Shown: positions 23,868-37,132, counted from the stretch's first letter. The stretch: DNA of 64,000 nucleotides from Lepiota brunneoincarnata (GCA_023014365.1 JAEBUN010000003.1:1798001-1862000), one strand, 5' to 3'. Notes: generated by a model not told the origin, from the letters alone. Numbers and translations: made by a program.

Positions 23868-26800
23868 TCAACTAACGATCAACAAAAAAGGCAATGAAAC
23901 GATGGTCAGCATTATCGCCACTTTCGAACAAGAACTGGGTACATACCAAGCGGGAACAGTTAGTGGGATCTTCACCGTTGTCTGTCAGATGATATATAGT
24001 CAGCGATTCATGTCTTGATCTCAAACATGGAGTACATCTGAGCTGCCACTGGTCTGCCAGGACCGGCCCCGAATTGCTGGATGCGGAAACTGAATGGAGC
24101 CAACTTACCGCAAGACCCTGCGCGTCGACAATCAGTATCAAGTGACCACGCGCAGCGCATTAAGGCCCAAGGAGCAGTCCCCACGGAGAATACACAATAA
24201 TCAGCACATAATTACACGAATAAAGAATCCGCCCTACCGAAAGACTCGTCTCTTTGTATTTGACGCTCATATCAGCCGCGGTTAGTCGCATGGCCTCGAT
24301 AGCCTCGTCCAGCGTAACGCTGTATACTCCATGGCTCGCCATCGAGAGCTGCGCCGCAGTAACCGCTTTCACAGCTGATTCCCCGTAAGCCATATTTCAC
24401 GAGCCAACATCAATCCGTCCGTCCATTCATTGATTTATTCGGACAGAGAGGAGGACAATAGATGCAACAAGAAGGGTGCGGTATCCGGGTACCGGGAGGG
24501 AAAATCGATCGAGATGTGCTCCTACCCGTCAGCATTTGCCCTCGATCAACAGAAGTTTTCTACTTCTACTCACCTCCAAGGCTGTTCCTCTCCTGCCAGC
24601 GCGAATAATCAACGCGATCATCAGTTCAGGCATATCCCCAGAGATATCGGGAGTCAGGCGGGGACGTACTATACATGGCACCTGAACCAACCCATCTATG
24701 GGGTCGCATGTGAGACCAAGATTGTGTTCTATAGTTAGTATGCATTGCCCCAGTCCCAAAGGTCCAGCCCCAAGTCCAAGTCCAAGTCCAACAAGTCCAT
24801 GGCGATCATCACAATGGTCATTCGACAGAGGTCATAGGCACGGTCGCCCAGGGATATGATAGTTGATGGTATAAAGTCATGAGTTCATCCATATATCGTC
24901 GTCTTCATTGACATTAGGTCAAATTACCCACCAATCCCTATTTCAGCAGCCTAAAAGGAGAAGAAGGGTCGAGTGGTCAAGGAAGGACGGATTTAAGAGC
25001 ATGAGGAAGGAAGACCCACTTGAAGTACCGTCTCCGGGGAAGCTGCCCAAGATATGACTGAACTCATATTATTTAGACCTTGAGCAGGGGTCTAAGACTT
25101 ACCGCCCATGCAAGCCGCGAACCCTGCACTTGCCATCGAGCATGCAACTAAACAAAATTCGTTGAGAACATTTCCCAACTGCTACAGGGTGAACCAAACC
25201 TCCGACTTCAGCTTGGCAACCGCCTTCAGCAGCAGATATCGTACTCCCCCGTTTGAAAAGCATTCCAATCGCCTAAATCAAGCCCCAGTCAATTCGTTTC
25301 CAACGTCAGGCAGCAGCACAGCACATGGAAAAAGTCCGACAGGGAAAAGCAAAAGATAGGACTCCAAGTATCGCATCAGGGACTTACAGCGGCCGTTAGC
25401 AAGAACGTCTCGATGCTTCTAACGGGGTCATCACTGACAAACTTTAAACCGGGTCCAAGTATAGATACCATGTGAGCAACTTCATTCAACAGAAAACAAA
25501 GACATGACCACACACACCTCAACAACGTATTTCAGGACGGCAGGGATTACACCAGCAGCGCCATTGGTTGGTGATGTGACAATACGCCCACCGGACGCGT
25601 TAACTTCATTAACCGCGATGGCGTAGCATGAGAGGAAATCCATGGCGGGGATAACAGTTCGCTTCTACGGTCCGGATCCGGATTGACAACATCAAGTAAT
25701 GGATCGTAAATCAACATCATGACACATTCAAACTGAAAGGGAGCGGTCATACGCACCGGAGCCATAGGCAGAATGGCGTGGTCGATAGAGCCGACCACCT
25801 TCGGGACATGTTTAAGAGCGGCGAGAGCGGCCCTCTTTTGTGCTCCACTCCTTTCCTCTCCGGCAATCCCGTCATGACGTCCATCGCTGTCTTCCCATAC
25901 TCCATTTTCATCGTCTTCGAGGTCAACACGCGGTCCAGAGATGGCATCAGAGACACGCACTGGACCGATGGCGGGAAGGTCGGGAGAAGCAATTCCAGGG
26001 TAAAATCTGCCAAAGTGAAGCGAGGGCGCACATGCCCCAGGTCAGTCAGAACTGATACTTGTACTAGGTCGGTCAGCATCGAGGACACCGAAGTACGGGA
26101 GCCGGTGTTGATTGTGGTAATGCCGAGATGTCTTTATCCACGACAGAAATAGTGGACGAATGGATGAAGAGATACGCACCCACGCATGAGTCGCCTATAG
26201 AGCATTGGAGCTCGCCTCCTTAAGCCCAGCCGACCTGGGAGCGTTCTCTCGCTGGTGGATACCCCCGTCTGGATACATTCGTCCATGACTCGCCATATCC
26301 GCATCAGCTGGGTAGAGATATGAGCCGTCAAGCTTATTCTTAGCACAGAAGATCCTCTGATTGAAAATTGTACCTTACCTTCTTATGAATGTCCTCGTCC
26401 GTGTAACCGAAATATTTCTGTTGGCCGGTGCATCGGTAGGACGGAAACATCAGATGACCTACGGGCGCACCTCATTGTCATGCACGATTTGGGCGATAGT
26501 CATCTGTATACAGAGCGCAGGCCAGCTATAGGATGGGAATCAGGAAGTGTCTTGGTTACGGATGGCTTACATTGTGTTTCTTTGTCAACGCCAAAAGAGT
26601 CGCACCAGTATCGAAAGGATAAGGAGGGTGGGGTTCGTCCCGCTCTGGTTCAATGTCAGTTGCTCCAGCAGGGATCTGTGGAACATCCAAAGGCTCTGTG
26701 AGGGAGTGACTTTGATGTAACCTAGCACCATGGACCGTCTTCTTGTCCACGCCCTTGTAAAATAAGTTTTCATCAACTGATGAGACGTCAGTCTATCAGC

Positions 26801-27793
26801 GGACCAAATACAATGCGGAAACACAAATAAGACACGAAACCTTTCGTCTTCTCGTTCACCACAAAGCCTCCCCCGACACTGAAATACTCATTGGTGGCAA
26901 GCAAGTCACCATTCTTGTTGAAGCAACTGAACCTCATGCCATTTGGATGTGTTTTGAGGACGAGGTCATATCGCCAAAGCATGTCACGATCCATATCGTA
27001 GTGGATACGGTGATGACCGCCCAGTATCAGAGACTTGGTTCCAAGTACAGATGCATAGCGTGACGGGATGGTGCCTGTGTCGATAGTCTCTGGGTCGAAG
27101 CCTTGTGGGACGTTCATTGGGAGAGGTAGTGACAAGATGAAAGGGGTTTCCCCACCTTCCAACCCTAAAAGAATGGCTTGAGGAGTATGGTGGCTGCAAC
27201 CCAACCACATCAGCAATGAGCCTAACTGGCTGAGACATTCATCGCACCCTTTACCTATCGATACCACCACTCAAGAGATCAGCATATGTTTATCAAAACA
27301 CAAGGGTCGGATCACGGACCAGTTGCAGCAAGAGAACCGTATCTTTGGAGCCGGACAGTCAGAATGCACCAACGGCCGATAAGGTGTACTCGGTTCCTTA
27401 CAAATTAATTTTGACTGTGTGGACCTTTCGGGCAAGGATGAGTGCATTCGTGGAGGGAAGGGGGAGGTGGCATTACAATCACCTTTTCTAGCAAGCCCAA
27501 CTCTTTGAGATCCCCAATAAAAATTCTGCCCGCACGCATGGGTCCAACGGTGTGGGATGATGATGGACCGACTGCAAAGGTGTTCTAGCGCTGTCCGAGG
27601 TAGCATGGGACTAGGACAAACCTCCAATGCTGAACAAGTCAAAGGTGGAGATGACAGCGTGCTCCGGGAGTAGTCGGGTAGGGTGCTCATGGTGGTCCTC
27701 TGGCAGTGACACAGCACTATTCAGTGATCTCTTGCAACCAAGATAACTTCTGGATGCTAATCTCAGGAGTGACCTTGACAGACCCGTGAACAT
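23868..27793 (-). CDS. Single-chain iron-sulfur L-serine dehydratase
   Basis: It converts L-serine to pyruvate and ammonia. This is the 4Fe-4S (SdaA/type II) enzyme, not the PLP enzyme usual in fungi. The N-terminus ([19 protein letters not shown]) is Arg/Ser-rich and looks like a mitochondrial presequence. The beta domain follows: [56 protein letters not shown] and the [15 protein letters not shown] block. The alpha domain has [37 protein letters not shown] and [19 protein letters not shown]. The cluster-binding cysteines are present in [28 protein letters not shown] and [20 protein letters not shown]. The end reads [23 protein letters not shown], stop. It is cut by many short introns, which rules out bacterial contamination. 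The gene is divergent from the RhoGAP gene. Confidence 0.86.
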
Positions 27794-28093
27794 TGTGCTT
27801 GAGGACTACTAAGGAATTTGGCGTTTATGGGTCGACGACCCTGACCGGAATGATGCGGGCAGAAATAAATGATGACAACTTGTGGGGATGTTCAACAGTC
27901 GTCGTCGGTTGCAGGGTGACAGATATGTGAGAGAAAGAGATTAAGAGAGGGGAGAGAGAAGAAGATGCCGGGATGACCGAATGAGAGAGGAATCCAAAGA
28001 TCACGTGCAGTGTGGATTATGGGGTGACAAGACGACCGTCGGAGAGATCATTTTCTCATCCACATACACCCACCCACCACGTCGTTCTCTCTA
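27794..28093. promoter_or_regulatory. Divergent promoter, serine dehydratase / RhoGAP
   Basis: A 300-base divergent spacer. It contains a purine-rich tract at about 27930-27963 (repeated GAGA units on the plus strand), which would be a pyrimidine tract on the serine dehydratase strand. No TATA box is obvious. Confidence 0.5.
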
Positions 28094-31000
28094 ATGACCT
28101 CCACCACCGCTATCGGCGGGGGGAACAGTGTCTCCGCAACTCCCACTCGCGACAGGGACCGCGAGCGTCTCCCGTTTCCCCAGTCCATCCATCCATCCCC
28201 AGGTCCTCCGGCTCCACATCGTTCCTTCACATCCTCATCTACCTCATCATCCAGTATCCCCGCCTCGTCAGCGATGTCAACTTCTCTCTCAAACACTCAT
28301 GCCATCACTACCCAGTCCCTACTCAGGCAGCATGAGAGCGCATCAGATCCTAAAATGGCTGCTCTAGAACAAGCCGTCAATGAACGCAACATTCTCTCGG
28401 CCCAAAATACCCAGCTCTGGAAGCTCATCGAAAAGCAGCGCTCTGGTTACAACCAAATTCTCAAGGAGCTGGAGAGAATTCGTGGAGAGCGCGACGCGTA
28501 CAAGAGCAAAGTCATCGCTCTTGGCGGCACGACTGGGGACAAACGCCGGAGGAGCAGCGACCGCGCTGGTAGACCCAGCATCGATGTCCCATCTGTTCCA
28601 AACGGCTCTGCCGCAGAATCCGCTCCTCCAAATCCACGAAATACTGTGGCAAGACACCACTCAGATGATAATGGTCCGCTCTCCTTCTCTTCTGCTCCGA
28701 GCTCGAAACTTATGTTTTCTCTCCCGCGCAGCTACTCCGCGACAGCTCCAGCAGCCTTCACCTCTACATTCCTCACGCTCTTACGAGCCTTTATCACAAC
28801 GCAATCATGACAACCCATTTCAATCCAACGCAAGCTACAGTACTTCTTCGACCCCTCGCTCGCAGAGTCCTCCTCCAGCTCCAGCCCCCGCTCCCGTGCT
28901 TCCTTTAACTTCCTCGAAGCCTCACAAGCCCCACCCCGCTCCTCTCATCGTCCCACAGCGGTCAGATACTCTGCCATTACTCGCGTCGGCCGCAAATTCC
29001 ATCCCGGATAGTTTCTCACAGGATACCTCACCCAACACTGCTTCCGCTCAACCTCCCTCCACGACTAGGCCTTTGCAATATACCCGTAAAGGGAGCATTA
29101 CCGACAGTGTCAGTAGTATAATGAGTGGTGCGAACCTTAACGCTTCCACTCCAACACCCGCCACATCATCTAGTCTCCATATCCCATCCCGCCACACAAT
29201 CACATACCCACCCACAACAACAACAACCACAACAGAGTGTCCCGACCCCTCAGACGGCCCCACCAATGTCATCCGTTCAAATTATGATGTCACCAGCCAA
29301 CTCTCAACCATCGTCTGGCCTCCCGTCCCAGCCACAAACTATTTCCTTGTCAGCCGTGCCAGAGTTCCGCTCGCTTTTGCCATCCTTTGATCCGCGTATT
29401 TCACGCATAACACTTCCGGACGAGGCTCGGCAGTATATTGTCAATATGGTTGACTCACCCACCCCTAGTCCCAAGGTCGACGCATTCTCCACTTCTAAAC
29501 CCAAAGTCTCTTCCAACCTCGTTCCACGGCAAACTGAATTTGCAGACCAGAAAGGAGAGTTTTTGGATATGGGTGATGACGATGACAATGAGTCTGACTC
29601 CGACTCTATCGACGATGATGCCGACATTGAATCAATCCAAGAGCAACCCAAAGCGGCCACCCCCAGCGCCTGGGAGTCAGCCACAAGCTCTGAACAGCCA
29701 CTACTTTCCGTTAAAGGGATTGAGAACTCCGGTCCCAACCACTTCGGCGACGCAGGGCAAGGGCAAGGTCAGGAGCAGAGGCAAGACAAGGTGCAGGCAT
29801 CACCCGAGGAATCGCCATACTCTTCTACTACCACTTTACCTGTGCAATGGCAACAGTCCGATGCGGGCGATCAGACCTCTAAACATAGCCAGGGCTCAGT
29901 AAATCAGCCGCTGACCAACAATTCAACGGCATCATCATCCCTTTTACCTGGGGAGGTCAACCATTCCTCGACTTCCCTCCCTCCACTATACTCACCCCAG
30001 AATCAAAATCCCTTGTTACCTGTCAGGATGGACTCCAGACCACCCGACAAACAATCGGACACAACCCTGGACCCAACAATCCGCCGAGAGAAGCCAGATC
30101 AGTACCGTGCACTCCCACTCCTCTCTTCCGACCTCCCGACGACAATAGTCAACGTTTCTCATTCATTCGTGCGTCCTAATGAGAGAGGGAAAGAAGTTCT
30201 TTCATTCGTAATCATTGTCAATCCCGGTAATGGAAAAGAGGCCTGGAAGATCGAGAAAATGTATTCGGATGTCCTTGGTTTAGACCAGAGGGTCAGAAGC
30301 AGCGTGGGTAAAGGTGTGGGGAAGAAAATTATGACCTTACCTGAGGGCAAGCTCTGGAGGGATCACGCTCCCGCTAAAGTAGATCAAAGAAAGGTAGAGC
30401 TCTTTTATTCTTCTGCATTTGGTTTTATGCTCACTCTGCTGTATTCCAGGCTGTGCTTGAGCAGTATCTACAGTCGCTGGTGAACCTCCCTATCAAGAAC
30501 AATGACGAAGTCATCGCCTTTCTAACATCAGACATCGTGCGAGAGACCCGCCAACCAGTAATGCAAGCAGGGCACAAAGAAGGTTATCTCACAAAACGAG
30601 GAAAAAATTTCGGCGGTTGGAAGACACGGTACTTCGTCCTTCAGGGACCAGCGTTGGAGTATTACGAATCCGTGAGCACCACATTGATGGCATTCAGGCC
30701 AGCCAGTTGACATGCATTCCCTTTCCGTAGCGCGGCGGTGCCCATCTTGGCTCAATCATGATCACCGGCGCACAGATTGGTCGTCAGCAACGCACCGAGC
30801 GCCCGTCGAATGACAGTGACGAGAAAGAATACAGACATGCCTTCCTCATTGTTGAAGCAAAAAAGGGACCAGGGGGCAGCCACCCTCGACACGTATTATG
30901 TGCTGAAAGTGATGACGAGAGGGATGCGTGGGTTGAGATGTTGGTTAGGTACTTCACGGGAACTTACAGTGAGGAACCTCTCAATTATGGACCTCCTTCC

Positions 31001-33087
31001 TCGTTGGCGCCAATGCAGCATCCGAACGCTCTTCCCCCGCCTCGATCAAGCACGAGTTCGAACGATGCTTCATCTTCCTCCCGTAAGCAGCCACCTCTAC
31101 GTGGGTTGTCCAAGGATGACATCGCGATTTCAAAAGGAGCCGCCATTCCATTGTCCCAGCTCCCCCAGGACTCTAACAACGCCAAATTGTTCCAGACTTC
31201 CATGAATATCGAAGAGTACAATCGATCGTCCAGTCCCGTTAAGTCCATGGAACCTTCACCAGTGGAGCGTTCATCTTCTCGTGGACCGCCCTATGAGTCT
31301 CAGAGCCAGAACCTGAATGCAAGAAGAGTCCTTGAACGTCTACAGGGACTTCCTTCCAGTCTTCCCGATTCGTCACCGTTATCATCTGGCCCGTCCTTCC
31401 AAACGGAGCAGGTTGGCACCACACAACGCCCCAATTCGGAACTTGGGCATTACGCAGATACACCAGATCGAAATACTGGACGAAAGCAGTCGCCAGAACA
31501 CCATCGAACCCGCGAACCACACGAAGGGCGCAAGTCGCTTTATCCAGCGCTGGGGACTGCAACCTCGTCACCGAACCCCTCTGGAGCTTCTGAGCGGGTG
31601 CCCTCGCCAGATAAACTCGATCCCACCAAAGTCAAGATTTCTGGCCCTCAGAATCCCACCCCGATACCGTCAGGGTTCAAATTTGGTGGCAAGGATGCCT
31701 CTTCTGACGCCAACTCGGGTTCTAATGACCGCACTGACCGAAGGGAGAGGGCTAGATCCAGATTTTGGGGTGGTTGGAAAAACAATGGTTAGTACACCTT
31801 TTCCCTCTAGGCTGCGACCCTCCCTCGTCATTCTAGATGTTTGACCGACACTTTTTAGGGAATGCAGGTGACAAGCAGGTTGTCGTAGTCCCTCGGGCTG
31901 TGTTTGGCGTGCCCTTGGATGATTCGCTAGAAGTCGCTCAGATCTGTAATTTACCGGCAATAGTGTTCCGGTCTATTCAGTATCTTGAGGCAAAGAAAGC
32001 TGACCAAGAGGAGGGCATATATCGTTTGAGTGGAAGTTCAGCCGTCATCAAGAGCCTTAAGGATAGGTTCAACGCAGGTGGGCGTCTTGCCGTTGCCCTT
32101 CCTATCGCTGCATACTAACAGTAAACAGAAGGCGATGTCGATTTGGTCGCCTCCGACGAATATTGGGATCCACATGCTATAGCGGGACTCCTGAAGAGTT
32201 ACTTGCGTGAGCTACCTGCAAGCATTCTAACCAGAGACCTTCATCTCAGGTTTCTGTCCGTAATTGGTATGATATTTTGCGTACCATTTCCTCTCGCTTG
32301 TTGACGGGGTCCGTTTGGGGTACAGACTTTGTTGACGCACAGGAGAGGATCAGAGAGTTGACCCAGCTGATAGCCGCACTACCACTGGCCAATTACAGTT
32401 TGCTTCGCGCCCTCACAGCACACCTGATAAACATTGTGCGCAATGCGAGTGTGAACAAGATGACGATGCGCAACGTGGGTATCGTGTTCAGTCCCACACT
32501 TGGCATTCCGGCCGGCGTTTTCAGTCTTATGCTTGGGGAATTCAACCGTGTATTTGACGTGGAGGCTGGCAAAGCCCAAGGGGAGGGAGATGAATCAGAA
32601 CCTCTCAAACGGAACAGCAGACAGTATTTTGATGCCGCTGCCGACCAAATCCTCGGCCTAGGAGGGCGCAGTCTGACTGGTATGTCTTTGGGACTCGTGT
32701 TATGTTTTCGCAGAGCGCTCAGTACAATGCTTCTTTACCTTAAATTTAGCACCCGCGGATGACACTCAATCAGACGCAGACGATTACTCCGTGCAGGAGG
32801 AGAGTGGTGCAGAGACAGCTGACGGAGAAGCCCCAGCCGATTCCGTGTCGTCGTTGACCCCCAGTGATGGAGATCAACAGCAGCATATGATAACCATCAG
32901 CCCACCAGACACCCCTGTGGCACCGAGAATGTCGAAAGCAGCTCATACGGCGAGTAGCAAGGGACTGAATGTTTCCGTGACGCCTAAAGGGAACCGACAT
33001 TCGAGAGTGGTGGGCTTGCCTACATCTCCTCGGCCGCCACATTCGCCTTCGCGACCTATGGACACCGTTGCAACTTCCATGGAGTGA
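28094..33087 (+). CDS. PX-PH-RhoGAP protein, BEM3-like
   Basis: GTPase-activating protein with the BEM3 domain order. A coiled coil lies near residues 95-145 (AALEQAVNERNILSAQNTQL). A long Ser/Pro/Gln-rich disordered region follows, split by introns including one at about 29131-29171. A PX domain lies near residues 630-750 (TIVNVSHSFVRPNERGKEV, ending LVNLPIKNNDEVIAFL). A PH domain lies near 765-880 (GYLTKRGKNFGGWKTRYFVL; ERDAWVEMLVRYF). After another disordered linker the RhoGAP domain lies near 1170-1360, with FGVPLDDSLEVAQICNLPA, the arginine finger in EEGIYRLSGSSAVIKSLKD, GLLKSYLRELPASILTRDLH and MTMRNVGIVFSPTLGIPAG. The tail is Ser/Pro-rich and ends PMDTVATSME. Yeast Bem3 acts on Cdc42 (and Rho1 in vitro) at polarity sites through PX/PH lipid binding. 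The target here is not shown; RHO3 is 6 kb away. Residue numbers are estimates. Confidence 0.9.
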
Positions 33088-33377
33088 TTCCATCTGCGTC
33101 GGAAATAACCCACTTTTTGGCGCTAGCGCACGTTTCTTGTCATGCAGCTCGTCGTTATCTCCCTGTATACCACTTCTTGATACCACATTGTACATCAAAA
33201 TTTGTTTTCATCTGGGTTTCCACTCTTTCGGACCATTCATACGTGTTAGTAATTTGTTATTCGAGGTCATCGACAAATTGTTTGGAAGCTATAAAAGTTG
33301 AGGGCCGAGGGGCACTTTGTAACATAAGCGACGTTGACATCAGATCAAACCCGAAGTCTGGTTGAACAACAACCTCG

Positions 33378-34243
33378 ATGAGCTTTAAGCAGGCGGCAGT
33401 TCTTGCACCCGTATCCTTCTTTCTGGGTGAGAGAACCTAGCCATTCTCTCTATTCCACGCCATGTCACAGTCCAACTAACTGGGTGCTTCTTATGCTATT
33501 CACCTAGGTGTTCTGTTCATCTGTTTCAATGTTGATCATCGGATTTTATGGGGTTCCGCGGGTCTGAACGACGAAGTTGTCGCAGACGGATTCCAGTTCT
33601 ATGCCACGTTCTTCAATGCACCGCCTGCCATTAAGGTACGTAGTGTTGTCGTGTGTAACAACATCAGGCCGTCCTGACACCCATGGTTCTGGGGCACTCC
33701 CAGGCCTTGCTCCATGCAATGATTGGCATCGGGCTTACTGGCACGTTTTCAAAGTTACACAAATGGGACGAGAGCGCTATGTTCTTCGATGGTTCGAGCC
33801 TTGGTACGTTTCAGTGTTCGGTGTTTATATCCCGTCCCCCCGCCCAAACGAATTCCGCCGACGGGTTGTTCTCTTTCTCTCCCCCCCTAGCTGCTTATGT
33901 TTTTGGCGTTGCTGTCTACCTCACGGTTACGATACCCGCCCTGCGGACAATTGTGACGCCTATTGAAGGCGAAACGAGAGAAATTCAGATTGAAGCACTG
34001 AGTGTACTATGTGCAGGGAACCTGATCATCATGGCTTGCCTAGTTGCTGTGCTGGTACTACAGGTGCGAATGTTTCCCTGTTGGTTGCTGTGCCTAAAGT
34101 AACGAGCTGTTGACCCTCGTGTATGTGATTTTCCACGTTGGCAGGCTGGACAGGAGTACGCACGGCGCCAAGAAGCGAAAGAGCATGCCAGGGTGGAGAA
34201 GGGAAACAAGGCTGCAGATGCAAATGTCAAAAAGGATCAATGA
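33378..34243 (+). CDS. SHR3: ER membrane chaperone SHR3
   Basis: Packaging chaperone that prevents aggregation of amino-acid permeases in the ER and allows their export. The start MSFKQAAVLAPVSFFLG splices over a ~90-base intron to VLFICFNVDHRILWGSA. Then come FQFYATFFNAPPAIK, ALLHAMIGIGLTGTFSKLHK and WDESAMFFDGSSLAAYVFG, which match the conserved SHR3 core (helix, short loop, LHKWDESAMLFD-type motif). Two more helices follow (GVAVYLTVTIPALRTIV, NLIIMACLVAVLVLQAG), then a short, charged cytosolic tail ending NVKKDQ. The total of about four helices fits the family. Confidence 0.9.
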
Positions 34244-34452
34244 TTTGCTGTTGGAACGGTGTTGTTCGATGATGGAGACGGGTCCTGTATCTAGCAACAA
34301 TCACACACGGTGATACTAACGCTACTGTTATTATTCTTACTACCCTTACGCGAACCTGGCCTCGTCTATTTCGCGCTCCGTGTCGGGGTCGCCTCGCGTT
34401 TACGGATCTCTGTTGTCCGAAATCTCGCGATCTCCGCTGGTGTATTTGAGCG

Positions 34453-34471
34453 CCCCCCCCCCCCCCCCCCC
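34453..34471. repeat. Poly-C tract, 19 bases
   Basis: An uninterrupted run of C within the gene-poor region. It is matched about 250 bases downstream by a 17-base G run. Confidence 0.9.
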
Positions 34472-34724
34472 TTCCCTCCAACATCGCACGGAACAAATGC
34501 ATAAAATCCGTTCAAATTGGTCAACGACAGCAAGTCAGGCAACGTAGCGGGGGTTGCTTTGGCGAGCGGCTCTTTGATATACCATCTTTTTCTCTCTGGA
34601 AGAACCTTTTGGCCTTGTTGTTCTGATGAGCCATCCCGCCCGTTTTACATCTCACGGAAATTCGAAATACATAGGAAAGCGGCCGGCGGCTTGGCAACAT
34701 TTTCTCTCGATGGGGCGGTGCGGA

Positions 34725-34741
34725 GGGGGGGGGGGGGGGGG
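34725..34741. repeat. Poly-G tract, 17 bases
   Basis: An uninterrupted run of G. Complementary to the poly-C tract at 34453-34471 and itself capable of forming G-quadruplex structures. Confidence 0.9.
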
Positions 34742-35466
34742 AAGGCGAGTTTGGAACCCCGCGAATTAGGGGATTATCGACATATCTAGGAAGAGGGTAC
34801 ACACGAGTCTCCTGCCCCGAACATTCACTCTCCCAATGTCGCGGGATATCTCTATGACATTTTCCAACTTCTCCCGCGAAAATCACTGGTCCATGAGGGA
34901 CGCTTCCAGGAGACCACAACTGCAACTGTCTCAAAATAGTCCAGTCCCACGATAGAGAGAGAGAGACCTTTGCTAGCAAAATTTCTCGTCCCTGCATTTA
35001 TGTCTGCTATGTGTGTGCAGATACCTGGAACGAGGAGGCAGTTTCTGATGAGGGGGGGGCAGCACTCTCTCACACGCTCTGCTGACGGACCGAGGCGATA
35101 TCATCAACAAGTCCTTACGCGACCGACTAGTGGCTAACCCCGTCTAACGGGTTTGTTCTGTTCCTCGAGAAGAAGGGAAAGTGCTTCTGACTTTTCTCAT
35201 CATGGACTTCCAAGTGGGAAAGGGGACACAAGAGAAACACAAGTCCGTGATCGTGCTCGTTGATATTGACAAGGCAACGCTTTTTCGGATGATGATGAGC
35301 ACTGGAATATCGCTCTTTCGGTCGACTTCGCTAGTGATGACACTAACTGCGCCCCCGCGGTTTCCCAGCGTCGAAGACCCCATTCTCCATCACCGTGTAT
35401 TATTTATCCATTCCGCTACCGCCTACTACCGCTGCTGGCCCCTACCCCTCTGTCTCTTCTTCCTGA

Positions 35467-35484
35467 CGCCGCCGCCGCCGCCGC
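35467..35484. repeat. GCC triplet repeat
   Basis: About six tandem GCC units in the gene-poor region, with no supported frame through them. Confidence 0.8.
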
Positions 35485-35998
35485 CTCCGACCTAAATACG
35501 CCTCGCGACCAAACTCAGCCTTCATCCATCAACCCATCACTGTCGATTCGACTTTTTAAGTGAAAGGAAGTCTTCTCGAGTTTCTGGTTGGAAGGTGTCA
35601 GCACAAAGTCATGCCGATGACTATCTCTTGCCTTCCATAGGGTGGACGTGTGTGTGCTCTTTTCATCTTAGAATAAGCCAAGACCAGAATCATATATCAT
35701 AAAAGATCGAAAGCCTGTTGGACAGACCCAGTGACTGAGTGTGATGGGGGTTGTCCCACTGTTGTAGTCGTGGTTGAAGAACCAATATCCCGATGGCAGA
35801 GAAGCTAGGGGGTGTGATTTCATTCTCGAAGGCTGTCTGTCCTCTTGATCTGATGACTCGGAGGGGAAGAGGAGGAGGACGTAGTAAGCAAGAAGCGGCG
35901 AGTTTACACATCCTGAATGATCATCGCACATGATGTTACAGGGGGGAGGTCTCTACCTTATTCTCTATTCTAGACCGCAGCGTGTGTCTTACCAACAA

Positions 35999-36011
35999 CC
36001 CCCCCCCCCCC
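35999..36011. repeat. Poly-C tract, 13 bases
   Basis: Uninterrupted C run, one of several G/C homopolymers in this stretch. Confidence 0.85.
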
Positions 36012-36367
36012 AAGTTTATACCATCCCTGCTTCAGCATGCTTCTCCCTAAACGTTTGCGGGCCAACCACACTCACACGCCCACGCGAAGCAACCCATTAC
36101 TAGGGAAATTCCCATATTCGGGGCCCCCTCTCACCCCCATATTTCCTTACCGTTCTTCCGAACACCCCAAGTAAGGGAACGCTTTCATATACAACAACAA
36201 CAACAATCTGGTAGTAGCCACTCCAAGGGCTAAAATTCGCCGCGTTTGTAGAACCTAGTTATCACCATCTCAGTCAAGCAAGGCCATTAAGCGACGATTC
36301 CCATAAGCATCCCTGGGTGTGGTGGACATGGGGGCCCCACCTCGAACATAAACATTCTCTCCATTTC

Positions 36368-36381
36368 GGGGGGGGGGGGGG
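36368..36381. repeat. Poly-G tract, 14 bases
   Basis: Uninterrupted G run, again in the complementary sense to a C run some 360 bases upstream. Confidence 0.85.
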
Positions 36382-37132
36382 AAGCGGTGTTGCTAACCAA
36401 AAAGTTCCCTTCATTTGCCCAGCCTTAGACACACTCCCCCAACAATGGGCCCGCGCCCGTTCAGGGGCCAGCGGATTGTGTGACAAGTTCATCTCTCGCT
36501 AACGAAACACTTTTTTTTTTGTTTTGTTTGCCGCTTCTCGCTTACTCTTGTACCGATAGTTGTACCCTGCTAAGCGGGATCAAAAATCGCTAATGACCGC
36601 GCTGACTAGAAGCATTGCAAGGGATACCAATTTTACGAGCCTGTGGCTTGCGTGCTCCTTTCCAGAAATGTGCTCCCGCGAATAGAGAATAGAAGCTCAG
36701 GAGGGAAGTTTGTTGCAAGTTGGTGTTTACGGGTTTTTCCCGAAGCAAGCCCTCAGGCATGACATTACGTGGGGCACACAGAATTAGGAACGGCTCTCAT
36801 TCGTCTCATTGTCATCCCAAGTAGGCAGGATTGGCCCTTTATTTTATTTCCTTCGATAGATGTAATAGCAATTATGATGTGAACAATGGGACGGAGGAGT
36901 AGTGAAGCTGTTTCAGAAATCACCAAATCCGCAGGTACGGAGCGCAGTAGCCGGGAACAGTGATACTGGTTAAGGGCGGCAATAGAGTTGATGAGAGGCC
37001 GATCGAGAAATGCAGGGAAGAGCAAGGCAGGGGAAAGGATGGACGGAGCAGGGGAATCATTTTTAAGTCCGTAACGCCGTTTGTTTGAACAGGAAGTGGT
37101 GATAATGTTCTTCGGCCCGTCCTGGTCGAGGC

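Noticed and set aside
23868..27793. Bacterial contamination as the source of the iron-sulfur serine dehydratase
   Set aside because: The gene is interrupted by many short introns with fungal-type splice sites and sits between fungal genes.
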